From Mesorhizobium loti (GTDB taxonomy: Bacteria; Pseudomonadota; Alphaproteobacteria; Rhizobiales; Rhizobiaceae): a stretch of 64,000 nt of DNA. Shown here piece by piece: positions 35,509 through 45,389 of this stretch; the first letter of the stretch is position 1, and each line of letters begins with the position of its first letter. Under the pieces are notes generated by a model, which was not told the origin of the DNA, searched no databases, and saw nothing but the letters and a program-made list of their open reading frames with translations. A program made the position numbers and the translations under genes. Location of the stretch: contig NZ_QGGH01000004.1 in NCBI RefSeq assembly GCF_003148495.1, positions 124,001 to 188,000 on the forward strand. The letters run 5' to 3'.

Positions 35509-37668
35509 GTGACCCAGCCAAACCTGACCAGTCCAATCATTGGCAATCCAATCGTCATCGGCATCGACGCCGGCGGCACCATGACCGACACGATCCTTGT
35601 CGATCAGGACGGCCACTTCAAGATCGGCAAGTCTGCGACCACGCCGAAGAACGAAGCCGAGGGCTTTCTGGCTTCGGCCGAGGACGCGGCGGATGCCTGG
35701 GGCATCTCGCTGGAATCACTGTTTTCCGGCGTCAACGTCGTGCTCTATTCCGGCACCGGCATGCTCAACACGTTGCTGTCGCGCACCGGCCGCCGGCTCG
35801 GCCTGATCACCACCAAGGGCCTCGAGGACATGATCCTGATGGGCCGCGGCCTGCAGGCCTGGGCCGACTATTCCTATGCCGACCGGCTGCATGCGGTCAC
35901 CCACCATCATCCCGATCCGCTGGTGCCGCGCCGCCGCACCCATGGCGTCACCGAGCGCATCGACCAGTTCGGCGACATCGTGCTGCCGCTCTATGAACAC
36001 GAAGTCTCAGCCGCCGCGAAAAAGCTGATAGCCGACAAGGTCGAAGCGATCTGCATCATGACCATCTTCTCGCACGTCAATCCGGTGCACGAGAAGCGCA
36101 TCGCCGAGATCTGCCGCGCGGAGGTCGATAAGGCCGGCGCCGACATCATCGTCTACACCAGCCATGAGGTCCGCCCGGTCATCCGTGAGCAGTCGCGGCT
36201 GAACTCGGTGCTGATCGAGGCCTACGCCACCTCGCGTGGCCGCAAGCAGCTCAAGGGCATTGAGGACGTCTCGAAGAAATACGGCTTCAAATATGGCGTG
36301 CAGACGCTGCTCTCCTTCGGCGGTCTGACCTCGATCAACCACCCGCGCCTGCATGAAACCATGATCTCAGGCCCGATCGGCGGCATCCTCGGTGCTGCCT
36401 ATGTCGGCAAACTGATCGGCAACGACTCGCTGATCTGCTCGGACATGGGCGGTACCTCCTTCGATATGGGCGTCATCACGCGCGGTCAGACGCGAATTGA
36501 GAACGAGCCGCTGATGGACCGCTTCAAGCTCAACGTGCCGACGCTGCATCTCGACACGATCGGCGCTGGCGCCGGCATGATCCTCAAGGTCGACCCGCTG
36601 ACCAAGAAGGTTAGCCTCGGGCCGGAAAGCGCCGGCTCCGACCCTGGCCCGATCTGCTTCGATCGCGGCGGTACCGAACCCACGATCGCCGATTGCGACG
36701 CCATTCTCGGCCGGCTGAACCCGTACTATTTCCTGGGCGGCAAGGTCGTGCTGCAGGTCGAAAAGGCGCGCCGCGCCTTCCAGGAGAAATGCTCCGACAT
36801 ATTGGGCGTCGGGGTGGAAGAAGCCGCCGAAGGCATGATCGACATGTTGGAGTCCGATGCCAACAACGCGTTGCGCCGGGTCATTTCGGGTCAAGGCATC
36901 CACCCCTCCGAATTCACCCTGCTCTCCTATGGCGGCTCCGGTCCGCTGCATCTGGCCGGCTGCTCCAGGGGCATCGGCTTCAAGGACATCATCACCTTCC
37001 AGTTCGCGGCCGCTTTCTCCGCCTTCGGCTGCACCACGGCCGATTTCATGCGCCGGCATTCGGTGTCGACGCAGCACGACATTCCGTCACGCGCCGATGA
37101 GGCGACGCTGACCGCTTTTGGCGCAAAGGTCACCACGGTCTGGAATGATCTGACCAAGGCCGCGGTCGACGAAATGATCGCCGACGGTCATGCCAGAGAG
37201 AAGATCAGGACCGTGCCGTTCCTGATGATGCGCTACACCGGCCAGCTCGAGGACGTCGAAGTCATGGCGCCGCTGGCCGAGGTCAATTCCGCCGACGACA
37301 TGCGCAAGGTTATCGACGAGTTCGAGGCGGTCTATGCCAAGGTCAACCATCGCGTGTCGCGCTATGGCGAAGCTGGCTTCACCATCACCGAACTTGGGCT
37401 GATCGCCACCGCGGACAAGGTCAAGCCGGTGCTGCTCAAGCGTCCGCTCGGCGCCTCCAATCCGGCAGCCGCGCACAAGGGCGTCCGCGAAGCCTATATC
37501 GGCGGACGCTGGCACAAGGCCAATCTCTACGAGATGGATCTGCTGCAGCCCGGCCATGAAGTCATCGGCCCGGCTATCATCGAACATCCCGCCACCACGC
37601 TCGTCGTTCATCCGCAGGACCGCGTCCATGTCGATGAATGGACGCTGCTGCACTACACCCACGCTTGA
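35509..37668 (+). CDS. acxA: Acetone carboxylase, beta subunit (hydantoinase/oxoprolinase A family)
   Basis: A 719-residue member of the HyuA family with the N-terminal phosphate-binding IGIDAGGTMTDTILVDQDG and later DMGGTSFDMGVI and SYGGSGPLHLAG. The following alpha and gamma genes identify acetone carboxylase, which carboxylates acetone to acetoacetate using ATP. GTG at 35509 is chosen: GAGG stands five bases upstream and the length (719) fits the family; the frame is open to 35278 across the LuxR promoter. First gene of an acx operon. Confidence 0.9.
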   Translation: MTQPNLTSPIIGNPIVIGIDAGGTMTDTILVDQDGHFKIGKSATTPKNEAEGFLASAEDAADAWGISLESLFSGVNVVLYSGTGMLNTLLSRTGRRLGLITTKGLEDMILMGRGLQAWADYSYADRLHAVTHHHPDPLVPRRRTHGVTERIDQFGDIVLPLYEHEVSAAAKKLIADKVEAICIMTIFSHVNPVHEKRIAEICRAEVDKAGADIIVYTSHEVRPVIREQSRLNSVLIEAYATSRGRKQLKGIEDVSKKYGFKYGVQTLLSFGGLTSINHPRLHETMISGPIGGILGAAYVGKLIGNDSLICSDMGGTSFDMGVITRGQTRIENEPLMDRFKLNVPTLHLDTIGAGAGMILKVDPLTKKVSLGPESAGSDPGPICFDRGGTEPTIADCDAILGRLNPYYFLGGKVVLQVEKARRAFQEKCSDILGVGVEEAAEGMIDMLESDANNALRRVISGQGIHPSEFTLLSYGGSGPLHLAGCSRGIGFKDIITFQFAAAFSAFGCTTADFMRRHSVSTQHDIPSRADEATLTAFGAKVTTVWNDLTKAAVDEMIADGHAREKIRTVPFLMMRYTGQLEDVEVMAPLAEVNSADDMRKVIDEFEAVYAKVNHRVSRYGEAGFTITELGLIATADKVKPVLLKRPLGASNPAAAHKGVREAYIGGRWHKANLYEMDLLQPGHEVIGPAIIEHPATTLVVHPQDRVHVDEWTLLHYTHA

Positions 37669-37681
37669 GAGGGCGACCGCC

Positions 37682-39886
37682 ATGTTGGACAAACCTGCCT
37701 CGGCCCTGCGCCTTCGCGAACGACTGCTCGATTCCGAGCGGCTGATGGAAGAGACCGGCTGCTATGACGGCATCACGGAACTCACGCTGCGCAACCAGGA
37801 TCCGCTGAAATTCGAGACGCTGCACACCAAGCTGCGCGCCTATTGCGTCTCGGCACGCGAAATGGCGCGCCGCATCTCGGCGTCGCCCGGGGTGCGCGAG
37901 GTCGGCGAAATGGTGGTCGCCATCTATACGCCCGAGGGTGACGCCATTGCGCTGTCCAACGGCATCATGGTGCATGTCCATACGATGAGCCGCTTCATCA
38001 AATGGATGATCAAGAACAATTACGAGGACAACCCGCGCATCCGCGAAGGCGACATCTTCGCCAACAACGACGCCTTCATCGGCACCGTGCAGGTGCCTGA
38101 CGTCATGGACGTGGTGCCGATCTTCCATGAAGGCACGCTGGTCGGCTGGGCCGGTGCTGTTTGCCACGAACTGGAAGCCGGCGGCATCACGCCGGGCGGC
38201 GACGTCTGCCTGGCGCAGGAGCGCTTCACCGAAGGCCTGTTCGTCTGTGCCGAGAAAATCGGCGAGAACGACGAGATCCGCCGCGACTATGTCATCCGCT
38301 GCGAGCGCAATCTGCGCATGCCGATCTACTGGGTGCTCGACGAGAAGGCCAAGGTCGCCTCCTGCATAGACATGCGCGAAAGCGTCAAGCAGCTGATCTC
38401 CGAGATCGGCCTCGACTACTGGATGAAGGTGTCGAAGGAGTTCATCGAGGAAGGCCGTCGCGCCCAGCTCGCCCGCACCCGCCAGCTCACCGTGCCCGGC
38501 ATCTATCGCGGCCACACTTTTTACGGCCACGTCACGGCGGGAAAGCCTGGTTTCCAACTGCTCGGCGATCCCGACTGGCTCTACAACATCCCGATCGAGA
38601 TGGAGATCACCACCGACGGCAAGATCACCATGGACTTCGAGGGCACGCAGCCCTGGGGCTACCATTCGATGAACTGCACGCCGGCCGGCATGGATGGCGG
38701 CATGTTCGTCACGCTGACCCAGCACATGAATTTCGAAGGCCTGGTCAATGACGGCGCCTGGATGGCGACCGAGCTGAAATTGCCGTACGGCACCTGGACC
38801 AACCCCGACAACGAGATGGTGGCGACCGCCACCTCATGGGCGCTGCTGCTGCCGGCCTATGGTGTCTTCCAGCGGCTTTTGTCGCGTAGTTTCGTGGCGC
38901 GCGGCTTCGTCGAGGAGGCCTTTGTCGGCCAGGTCAACAGCCCGATGATCGAGATGGGCGGCGAAAGCCAGTACGGCACGCCGTTCGGCATGGCGCATTT
39001 TGAATGCGCCGCCGCCGGCTCCGGCGCGTTGGCGATCAAGGACGGCCTCGACACCGCCTATGTCGGCTGGAATCCGGAATCCGACATGGGCAACATCGAA
39101 ATCTGGGAACAGTCTATGCCGATGGTCTATATCGGCCGCTCGATCGTGCCCAATTCCGGCGGCGCCGGCAAATATCGCGGCGGCTGTTCCTTCGTCTCGA
39201 CCTGGCTGATCAACAAGACGTCGCATCTGCGACTCCACACCTCGGAGCACTCTTCCAGGGTGTTCGACAATGGCGGTATGTGCGGCGGCTATCCGGCGCC
39301 GACCTGCCAGAAGCATCGCGCGGTGCGCAATTCCAACATCCATGAACTGGCCGCAAAAGGCGAACCGCTGGCGCATGCGCCCGGCATCGACCCGCATGTC
39401 TCCGACTACGAGAGGAACATCGGCGGCGACCATGTCGTGGTCGAGGGGCCCTACATCACCTCGCCGCACAAGTCTGGCGACATCTTCAGCCATTCCTACA
39501 ATGGCGGCGGCGGCTATGGCGACGTGCTGGAGCGCGATCCGATCAAGACCGCCTGGGATGTCGAGAACGGCTTTCTCACCCGGCAAGCGGCGGGCCAGGT
39601 GTTCGGCATCGTGCTGAAGGACGATGAAGACGGCTATCCCATCGCCGATATCGACGCCACGGTCGAGCGCCGCGCCGCCATGCGCAAGGAGCGCCTGGCC
39701 AAAGCGATACCGGTGGCGGATTGGATTGCCAAGGAGCGTGGCCGCGTCGAAAAGGCCGACTTCGCCCCCGAGGTAAAGAAAATGTACGCCAGCGCGATCA
39801 AGCTGTCGTCGCGTTTCACTAGGGATTTCAGCGATTTCTGGAACGTCGACGCGAAGTCGATCTTCACACCGGGAGCAAAGCCATGA
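37682..39886 (+). CDS. acxB: Acetone carboxylase, alpha subunit (hydantoinase B family)
   Basis: A 734-residue HyuB-family protein that begins 13 bases after acxA. It has GDIFANNDAFIGTVQVPDVMDVVPIFHEG and GAVCHELEAGGITPGGD, which hold probable metal ligands, and HSYNGGGGYGDVLERDP near the C-terminus. In acetone carboxylase this subunit carries the Mn-dependent carboxylation site. The ATG at 37682 follows GAGAGGGCGACC; an upstream open frame inside acxA is not used. It overlaps acxC by four bases (ATGA). Confidence 0.92.
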   Translation: MLDKPASALRLRERLLDSERLMEETGCYDGITELTLRNQDPLKFETLHTKLRAYCVSAREMARRISASPGVREVGEMVVAIYTPEGDAIALSNGIMVHVHTMSRFIKWMIKNNYEDNPRIREGDIFANNDAFIGTVQVPDVMDVVPIFHEGTLVGWAGAVCHELEAGGITPGGDVCLAQERFTEGLFVCAEKIGENDEIRRDYVIRCERNLRMPIYWVLDEKAKVASCIDMRESVKQLISEIGLDYWMKVSKEFIEEGRRAQLARTRQLTVPGIYRGHTFYGHVTAGKPGFQLLGDPDWLYNIPIEMEITTDGKITMDFEGTQPWGYHSMNCTPAGMDGGMFVTLTQHMNFEGLVNDGAWMATELKLPYGTWTNPDNEMVATATSWALLLPAYGVFQRLLSRSFVARGFVEEAFVGQVNSPMIEMGGESQYGTPFGMAHFECAAAGSGALAIKDGLDTAYVGWNPESDMGNIEIWEQSMPMVYIGRSIVPNSGGAGKYRGGCSFVSTWLINKTSHLRLHTSEHSSRVFDNGGMCGGYPAPTCQKHRAVRNSNIHELAAKGEPLAHAPGIDPHVSDYERNIGGDHVVVEGPYITSPHKSGDIFSHSYNGGGGYGDVLERDPIKTAWDVENGFLTRQAAGQVFGIVLKDDEDGYPIADIDATVERRAAMRKERLAKAIPVADWIAKERGRVEKADFAPEVKKMYASAIKLSSRFTRDFSDFWNVDAKSIFTPGAKP

Positions 39887-40377
39887 CCTCATACAGCAAG
39901 GAAGTCATCCGCGATCTGGCTGCTGGCCAGCTGCCCTGGCCGCAGACAAGGCGCATCATGAGCGCCTACAAGGACGACGACCGCTTCTTCAAGATGGTCG
40001 CCGTCTACCAGGACCGCGTCGCCTGGAAGGATCCGATCCTGCTGCCGGTCTCGGATCACCTGTTCATCTGCCAGAGCGGCGACGAGCGGATAACCCGCTG
40101 CGAATGCGGCCATTCCTTCGGCGACTATCGCAAGAACTGGAAGCTCAACGCCGCTATTCATGTCCGCAACACCGAGGAGGCGCTGCGCGAAATCTACCCG
40201 AACAGCGATCTCCCCGATCCCGAATGGATGGAGATCCGCGAATTCATCTGCCCCGAGTGCGGTACGCTGCACGAAGTGGAAGCGGCGGCACCCGGTTATC
40301 CCATAGTCCACGATTTCGAGCCCGATCTTGAAGGCTTCTATCGCGAATGGTTGGGCAAACCGCTCCAGGAAACATGA
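39883..40377 (+). CDS. acxC: Acetone carboxylase, gamma subunit
   Basis: A 164-residue protein matching the small subunit of acetone carboxylase in size and sequence: YSKEVIRDLAAGQLPWPQ, TRCECGHSFGDYRKNWKLNA and FICPECGTLHEVEA. The two Cys pairs suggest a zinc ribbon. This gene separates true acetone carboxylase from ordinary hydantoinase/oxoprolinase operons, so it fixes the assignment of the two preceding genes. Translation is coupled to acxB. Confidence 0.93.
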   Translation: MTSYSKEVIRDLAAGQLPWPQTRRIMSAYKDDDRFFKMVAVYQDRVAWKDPILLPVSDHLFICQSGDERITRCECGHSFGDYRKNWKLNAAIHVRNTEEALREIYPNSDLPDPEWMEIREFICPECGTLHEVEAAAPGYPIVHDFEPDLEGFYREWLGKPLQET

Positions 40378-40465
40378 AACGCTGGCGATGGAGGCTGCGC
40401 CGGTGTGATTGCCAAATCCGGTCAGGCCTGATTGCCTGCCCGGGACAGAGCGGAGACCGTGTGCC

Positions 40466-41293
40466 ATGAACAACCTTTCCGGCCGCAGTGCCATCGTCAC
40501 CGGCGGTTTCTCGGGCATGGGCTTCGCCATTGCCACGGCTTTGGCTGAAGCCGGCGCCAACGTTGCCGTCGGCTCCTACATCGCGCCAGCCGGCTCCGAC
40601 AGATCCGATGCCGCCTACTATCCTGGCGCGGACGAGATCGAGCGCGTGCGTGCGGCTCTTGCAGCCCACGGAACCAGGGTCCATGCCGCCCATCTCGACG
40701 TGCGCGACAGCGACGTCACCAATCGTTTCGCGGCGGACGCCGAAGCCGCCATCGGCCCCGCCGACATTCTGGTCAACGCCGCCGGCACCACCGCGGAGCA
40801 GCCGGTCTGCGGCCATTCCGACGCGCTGTGGGACAAGATCGTCGACACCAATTTGACTGGCGCCTTCCGCGCCACGCGTGCGGTGCTGCCGGGCATGATC
40901 GAGCGCGGCTGGGGCCGCATCGTCAACATAGGCTCGACGGCGGCGTCGGTCGGCTGGAAGGACAACCCGGCCTACTGTGCGTCCAAGGCCGGACTTCTCG
41001 GCCTCACACGCTGCGTGGCGCTGGAAGGGGCGGCGCACGGCGTCACCTGCGTCATGATCAGCCCGACCTGGGTCGAGACCGAACTGATGCGCCGCAATGT
41101 GGCGCAGGTCGTCGAGCGCGAAGGCAAGGGGCGCGCACCTGAGGAGGCGATGGCCGAAATCGCCAGGGGCAACCCGCAGCAGCGCATGCTGCAGCCGCAG
41201 GAGATTGCGGCTCTGGCGGTCTTCCTGTGCTCGGATCTGGCAAAGGGCATCACCATGGAGAACATACAGATCACCGGCGGAGCAATGTGGTAG
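40466..41293 (+). CDS. Short-chain dehydrogenase/reductase
   Basis: A 275-residue classical SDR: TGGFSGMG cofactor loop (about 12-19), DVRDSDV, NAAG motif in ILVNAAGTT, catalytic Ser in NIGSTAAS and YCASK. It starts at the ATG 40466, 88 bases after acxC and in the same direction. It could act next to acetone carboxylase, for example oxidising isopropanol to acetone or handling a hydroxybutyrate, but this rests on location only. The stop is at 41293, just before the promoter region of the exoQ-like gene. Confidence 0.85.
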   Translation: MNNLSGRSAIVTGGFSGMGFAIATALAEAGANVAVGSYIAPAGSDRSDAAYYPGADEIERVRAALAAHGTRVHAAHLDVRDSDVTNRFAADAEAAIGPADILVNAAGTTAEQPVCGHSDALWDKIVDTNLTGAFRATRAVLPGMIERGWGRIVNIGSTAASVGWKDNPAYCASKAGLLGLTRCVALEGAAHGVTCVMISPTWVETELMRRNVAQVVEREGKGRAPEEAMAEIARGNPQQRMLQPQEIAALAVFLCSDLAKGITMENIQITGGAMW

Positions 41294-41388
41294 CGTCTCG
41301 GACACACAACCAGCTGACCTCTCCGCAAATGCCTCGCTGTAAGACAAGGTGACCGGATTTGCCATTGAGCGCCGGGCGCGATAGGTTA

Positions 41389-41403
41389 TATTGCACTGCA
41401 CAA
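41389..41403 (-). promoter_or_regulatory. Shared EPS/lasso dyad, copy before the exoQ-like gene
   Basis: The minus strand reads TTGTGCAGTGCAATA, matching the recurrent dyad TGYTGCANYGCAACA at about 11 positions, including the TGCAGYGCAA core. It lies 91 bases upstream of the exoQ-like start at 41495. Weaker than the copies at 45390 and 52142. Confidence 0.4.
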
Positions 41404-41494
41404 TGGAGACGCCGTTTATTGCACGCCCATGTTTGCGAAGATTCCGGCCGGCTCATGGCTTGCCGGCCCTGGGTCGTGTCGGCGGGACTCTGAG

Positions 41495-42808
41495 ATGAAG
41501 ATTCCAAAGTCCCTGCTGATCGATCCCGAGAAGAACTCGGTCTATGGCGCCTTTGCCGTAGCCGTCTCGATCTGGGCGTTTTCCTATTCGGTCATTTTCG
41601 GCCAGGTGCTGATCCTGGCCTACTATGCGGTCTGGCTTCCGCTCATCCTGGTCGATTACCGGCGGTTCCTGCGGCAGCTGTCCAGCGCCTGGCTGCCGCT
41701 GCTGTTTGCGGCCTATGTCTGCTTCTCGGTTTTCTGGTCGCAGGCGCCCGGCGTCACCGCGAGGACGTCGGTCCAGTACTTTTCCCATATCGCCTGCGCT
41801 TACGTCGCTGCGCGCACCGTCAGCGTGCGCACATTGACCATAGGGGCGCTAATCGGGATATTCGTCGTCCTCATCTATTCGCTGAAGGTCGGGAATTATT
41901 CCGAGGATGTTCTCGACGGCACCGTCAACTTCGTCGGCGCCTTCGCCTCCAAGAACCAGATCGGCTTTGTCGGCTCGCTCGGCATCTATTTCTGCGTCGT
42001 CTTCCTTGCCTTTTACAGGCGCGGCCGGTTGAGCCTCATCCTGGCGGTGCCCGTCGTGCTGCTATCGGCCTATGTGCTGGTCGTCTCGCATTCCGCCACC
42101 TCGATGGCCTCGATACCGGCGGTTCTGGCGCTGGTGGCGCTTCTTGCCATGAGCAAACTTCTGTCACGGCGCTATCGCCGGGTGATCTTCCTGATCGGCG
42201 CCGGCCTGCTGGTCGTAACTGCCTTCGTCGCCTTGAATCTCGGGCTGATGGACTTCGTCCTCGGCCTCTTCGGCAAGGATTCGACGCTCACCGGGCGGAC
42301 CTATCTGTGGGAGCAGGGCTGGAACGCGGTGCAGAAATCGCCGGTTCTCGGCGTCGGCTATGCCGCCTATTGGGTGCAGGGCTTCGCCGAAGCCGAGCGG
42401 CTGTGGAACGAATTCTACATCACCACCCGCACCGGCTTCCACTTCCACAACACCTATATCGAGGCCCTCGTCGAGCTCGGCTTCGTCGGGGCGACGCTGG
42501 TATCGCTGATCATGCTGCGCACGCTCTACGGCCACGTTTCGGCGGTGATCTTCAGGACATGGCAGGCGGATTCGGTGATCCTCTTCGGCGTGATGGTGCT
42601 GCTGCTGATCCGCTCCTTTGTCGAGGTCGAGATCCTCAACCCCTACATCATGGGCTCTTTCCTGATGTATTTCAGCTTCTTCAAGCTGGTGCGGCTGCCT
42701 GTTACCCGCACGCGGCGGTCGCAGGCCCTGGAGCCGGCGGAGGCAGCCAGGGGCGAGGCTGACTGGCCCCGGCATGCCGGCCGTCCGGCGGCGGCCGGTC
42801 CGTCATAA
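41495..42808 (+). CDS. O-antigen ligase/ExoQ-like polysaccharide polymerase
   Basis: A 437-residue inner-membrane protein with ten or more hydrophobic segments and the Wzy_C/O-antigen ligase region from about 270-340: STLTGRTYLWEQGWNAVQKSP, GVGYAAYWVQG and FHFHNTYIEALVELGFVG with paired His. ExoQ-type proteins polymerise exopolysaccharide repeat units in the periplasm. The exoF and exoY genes next door support that role. The ATG at 41495 replaces a longer frame from 41429 because it begins at the cytoplasmic tail (MKIPKSLLIDPEKN). Confidence 0.82.
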   Translation: MKIPKSLLIDPEKNSVYGAFAVAVSIWAFSYSVIFGQVLILAYYAVWLPLILVDYRRFLRQLSSAWLPLLFAAYVCFSVFWSQAPGVTARTSVQYFSHIACAYVAARTVSVRTLTIGALIGIFVVLIYSLKVGNYSEDVLDGTVNFVGAFASKNQIGFVGSLGIYFCVVFLAFYRRGRLSLILAVPVVLLSAYVLVVSHSATSMASIPAVLALVALLAMSKLLSRRYRRVIFLIGAGLLVVTAFVALNLGLMDFVLGLFGKDSTLTGRTYLWEQGWNAVQKSPVLGVGYAAYWVQGFAEAERLWNEFYITTRTGFHFHNTYIEALVELGFVGATLVSLIMLRTLYGHVSAVIFRTWQADSVILFGVMVLLLIRSFVEVEILNPYIMGSFLMYFSFFKLVRLPVTRTRRSQALEPAEAARGEADWPRHAGRPAAAGPS

Positions 42809-42920
42809 GCGATCAACTCGCGGGCTGAAGTCAGCACTCGCAAAAAACCGTAGTGACGCCGCGCTTGTCGCGATCTGGGCCGAACTCCGATATGCTTACC
42901 GCAAAGCAGAGGAGGTTTTC

Positions 42921-43106
42921 ATGCCATATGCTGTTGAGACATGCCCGGACGACGTTGATCGGTTAAAAACGCTTCTCCACAGCCTGGGCGAAGAGGGCAG
43001 TCGGATCGTCAACGTAATCTGGCAGCCCACGCGCGATATTCTGATGGAGAACGGTCCATTCACGCAGCCGTCTGGCTACATCATCATTTTGGAGTACCCA
43101 AGTTAG
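42921..43106 (+). CDS. Small hypothetical protein
   Basis: A 61-residue frame beginning MPYAVETCPDDVDRLKTLL and ending SGYIIILEYPS. The ATG is preceded by a strong GAGGAGG at the right spacing, the main argument for a real gene. The alternation of charged helix and C-terminal strands suggests a small folded domain of the kind seen in short DUF proteins. I recognise no family. It stands alone between the exoQ-like gene and exoF, with 186 bases before the convergent exoF stop. Confidence 0.55.
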   Translation: MPYAVETCPDDVDRLKTLLHSLGEEGSRIVNVIWQPTRDILMENGPFTQPSGYIIILEYPS

Positions 43107-43230
43107 ATGCCAGCCAGAAGCGCTCCGTGGACGTGATCGCCAATGCAGTCCGCGTTATACGCATTGCCACAAGCAACGAAGCCGAGGGGCGGCCAACGCT
43201 GTTTTCTGATTTTCAAATTTCAAACTGAGA

Positions 43231-43279
43231 CACTACCCAAACCCGTCCTTGCCGGACGGATTGAAACACTGGGGTAGTG
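43231..43279 (-). terminator. Nested inverted repeats after exoF
   Basis: CACTACCC (43231-43238) pairs with GGGTAGTG (43272-43279), and inside it CCGTCC (43243-43248) pairs with GGACGG (43254-43259) around TTGCC. On the minus strand the inner hairpin is followed by GGGTTTGGG, a weak T-run. It begins 15 bases after the exoF stop and probably ends that transcript; it may also stop the small plus-strand gene. Confidence 0.5.
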
Positions 43280-43293
43280 CCGGGTTCGCGAGG

Positions 43294-44559
43294 CTACTGG
43301 CTGGCCAGCGGTGCCAGCTTGACCTTGATCACATCGCCAGGCAGCACCAGTGTGTCTTCCTTGGCGGCGATTTCGCTGGTCTTGCCGTCGACATTGCGCA
43401 CCAGTGAATAGAGCAGGGTGGGCTGCTGATCATTTGTCATAGCGGCCGTCGTCGCGGGATCGGTGGCCTGGGCGATCAGGCCTTTCTGCATATTCGCCTT
43501 GAGCGCGGCCTCGTTCAGGTCGGCTTCGGTCTGCTGCCGGTCGGTGGCGAGACTTGAACTCAAGGTGTTCTGGGCATCGATGGCGTCCTGCTTTGCCTTG
43601 CTGATCGCCTGCTTGGCGGTGAGGATGGCCGTTTCGTAGTCCAGGATCTTGCCTTGCAGGTCGGCGACGGACTGCCGCGAATCCAGCAGTCGGGCGTTGG
43701 CGATCAGGCCTTTCTGTGCCAGCGGACCGATGCTGGTGAGTTGCTGCTGCGCCAGGTCGACCTGCTGCTGCTGATTGACGATCTTCTTCTGCAGCGATTC
43801 GATCTCGGATTCCAAAACCCCTTTCAGATCGTCGAGCGCCTCGAGTTTCAGCTTCAGCGCCTTTTGGTCGGCCGTCAGGATCGTCATCTCGTCCGCGACG
43901 ATGGCTGGCAGTCGCGGATCGCCTTCGACCTCCTTCGGCACGTCGAAACTCGCCTTGCCGGCCATATCCGCGTCGATGCGGGCGCGCCTGACGATAAGCC
44001 GAATGCGCTGGTCGTCGGAGACATCGAAATTGCCCTTGGCGGTGACCAGGTCTTTGCCGAGTTGAGGGCCGTAGTCGGCGTTTCTCCTGATGCCGCCGGC
44101 GACGCTGATGGCCTTCAACACTGTCAGGTCGGGCACATAAGGAAACTGGCCAGGGTTCTGGACTTCGCCCGAAATGTAGAATGGCCGGAACTGCGCCATC
44201 TCGACCGAGGCTTCCGGTCTGTCCGACAGAGCGAGCTTTTTCTGCAAAGCCTCGCCGATCGCCGTTGCGATTTCGGACGTGGTCTTGCCGGACGCCGGCA
44301 TCTCGCCGACGAACGGCACCGATAGTGTGCCGGATGGACCGACCGTGTACTCGCCATTCACCGCCGACCAGTCACGAAATGTGCCTTCCACGGTCTGCCA
44401 TTCGGCGACGCGGATGGTCAGCTTGTCCTGCGACCCGAGGCGGTAGTCGCCGGCAGCGGCGATGTGGGGGATGACGAGCGACACGGCAAGGCATGTGGCC
44501 AGCAAACGCGCCCGCCGCAGGCGGCCGGAAACCGGGCCGCTGCGAAAGGCTTCGAACAT
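43294..44559 (-). CDS. exoF: Polysaccharide export/ExoF-like periplasmic protein
   Basis: A 421-residue export protein. After an N-terminal signal-like segment (LLATCLAVSLVIPHIAAAG) comes the polysaccharide export domain YRLGSQDKLTIRVAEWQ, an SLBB-type segment (FYISGEVQNPGQFPYVPDLTVLKAISVAGG), and a long coiled coil (about 210-380). This is the ExoF layout in succinoglycan-type clusters, and the length equals that family. The start at 44559 is chosen; the frame to 44775 has no signal sequence. Same strand as exoY, 100 bases downstream. Confidence 0.88.
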   Translation of the reverse strand: MFEAFRSGPVSGRLRRARLLATCLAVSLVIPHIAAAGDYRLGSQDKLTIRVAEWQTVEGTFRDWSAVNGEYTVGPSGTLSVPFVGEMPASGKTTSEIATAIGEALQKKLALSDRPEASVEMAQFRPFYISGEVQNPGQFPYVPDLTVLKAISVAGGIRRNADYGPQLGKDLVTAKGNFDVSDDQRIRLIVRRARIDADMAGKASFDVPKEVEGDPRLPAIVADEMTILTADQKALKLKLEALDDLKGVLESEIESLQKKIVNQQQQVDLAQQQLTSIGPLAQKGLIANARLLDSRQSVADLQGKILDYETAILTAKQAISKAKQDAIDAQNTLSSSLATDRQQTEADLNEAALKANMQKGLIAQATDPATTAAMTNDQQPTLLYSLVRNVDGKTSEIAAKEDTLVLPGDVIKVKLAPLASQ

Positions 44560-44659
44560 ATCTGTTTTCAACTGAACGTTCCGATCCGCTTTAGCCCCAT
44601 CGCCCGATGAGCTTGCGTCGAATGGCCGGCACCAATGTCTGGCATCGGCGAAAGGCTGG

Positions 44660-45337
44660 TCAGTAAGAGCCGCGCGACATCCACACAGCCGGGACGGTCT
44701 TGATGATGATGCGAACGTCCTCGAACAGCGACCAGTTCTCGACATAGTGGCGGTCGAAGGCGACGCGGCTGTCATAGGACACGTCGTTGCGGCCGCTGAC
44801 CTGCCACAGGCCGGTCAGGCCCGGGCGGGATTTCAGGTAGTAGACCGCGGATGTGCCATAGATTTCCAGTTCGTCGCGCACGACCGGACGAGGGCCGACA
44901 AGGCTCATGTCGCCCTGCAGGATGTTGATGATCTGCGGCAGTTCGTCGAGGCTGAGTTTCCTCAGCACCGCCCCTACGCGGGTGACGCGCGGGTCGCTCT
45001 TCAGCTTGCGGGTCGCGATCCATTCTGCATTGGCGTCCGGGTTGGTGGCGAGATAGGCTGCCAGCACCTTGTCGCCGTCCGGAACCATGGTGCGAAACTT
45101 CAGGCAAGGAAAAATCCGCCCGCCGCGCCCGATTCGCCTGTGGCCGTAGAAGATCGAGCCACCGTCGGAAAACTTGACGAGCAGCGCTATCATGACAAAC
45201 AGCGGGCTGAGGGCGATCAAGCCAATCAGTGAACCGGTGATATCGAAGCTGCGTTTGAGCAGGCCGCCGATCGGCGGCGGAAAATCGATGTCAGCCTGCG
45301 AAAAGCTCGCCGTGGCCGACTTGGCAACGTCCCTCAT
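44660..45337 (-). CDS. exoY: Undecaprenyl-phosphate sugar-1-phosphate transferase, ExoY-like
   Basis: A 225-residue bacterial sugar transferase that starts exopolysaccharide repeat synthesis by moving a sugar phosphate (galactose in S. meliloti ExoY) to the lipid carrier. A membrane helix ([25 protein letters not shown]) is followed by the cytoplasmic catalytic domain with [28 protein letters not shown] and [14 protein letters not shown]. It lies upstream of exoF on the same strand. A clear copy of the shared dyad (45390-45404) sits 52 bases before its start. Confidence 0.92.
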   Translation of the reverse strand: MRDVAKSATASFSQADIDFPPPIGGLLKRSFDITGSLIGLIALSPLFVMIALLVKFSDGGSIFYGHRRIGRGGRIFPCLKFRTMVPDGDKVLAAYLATNPDANAEWIATRKLKSDPRVTRVGAVLRKLSLDELPQIINILQGDMSLVGPRPVVRDELEIYGTSAVYYLKSRPGLTGLWQVSGRNDVSYDSRVAFDRHYVENWSLFEDVRIIIKTVPAVWMSRGSY

Positions 45338-45389
45338 GCCGTAAACTCCATGCGTTGAACGAATGGTTCACCACACGATACCAAAAAAA

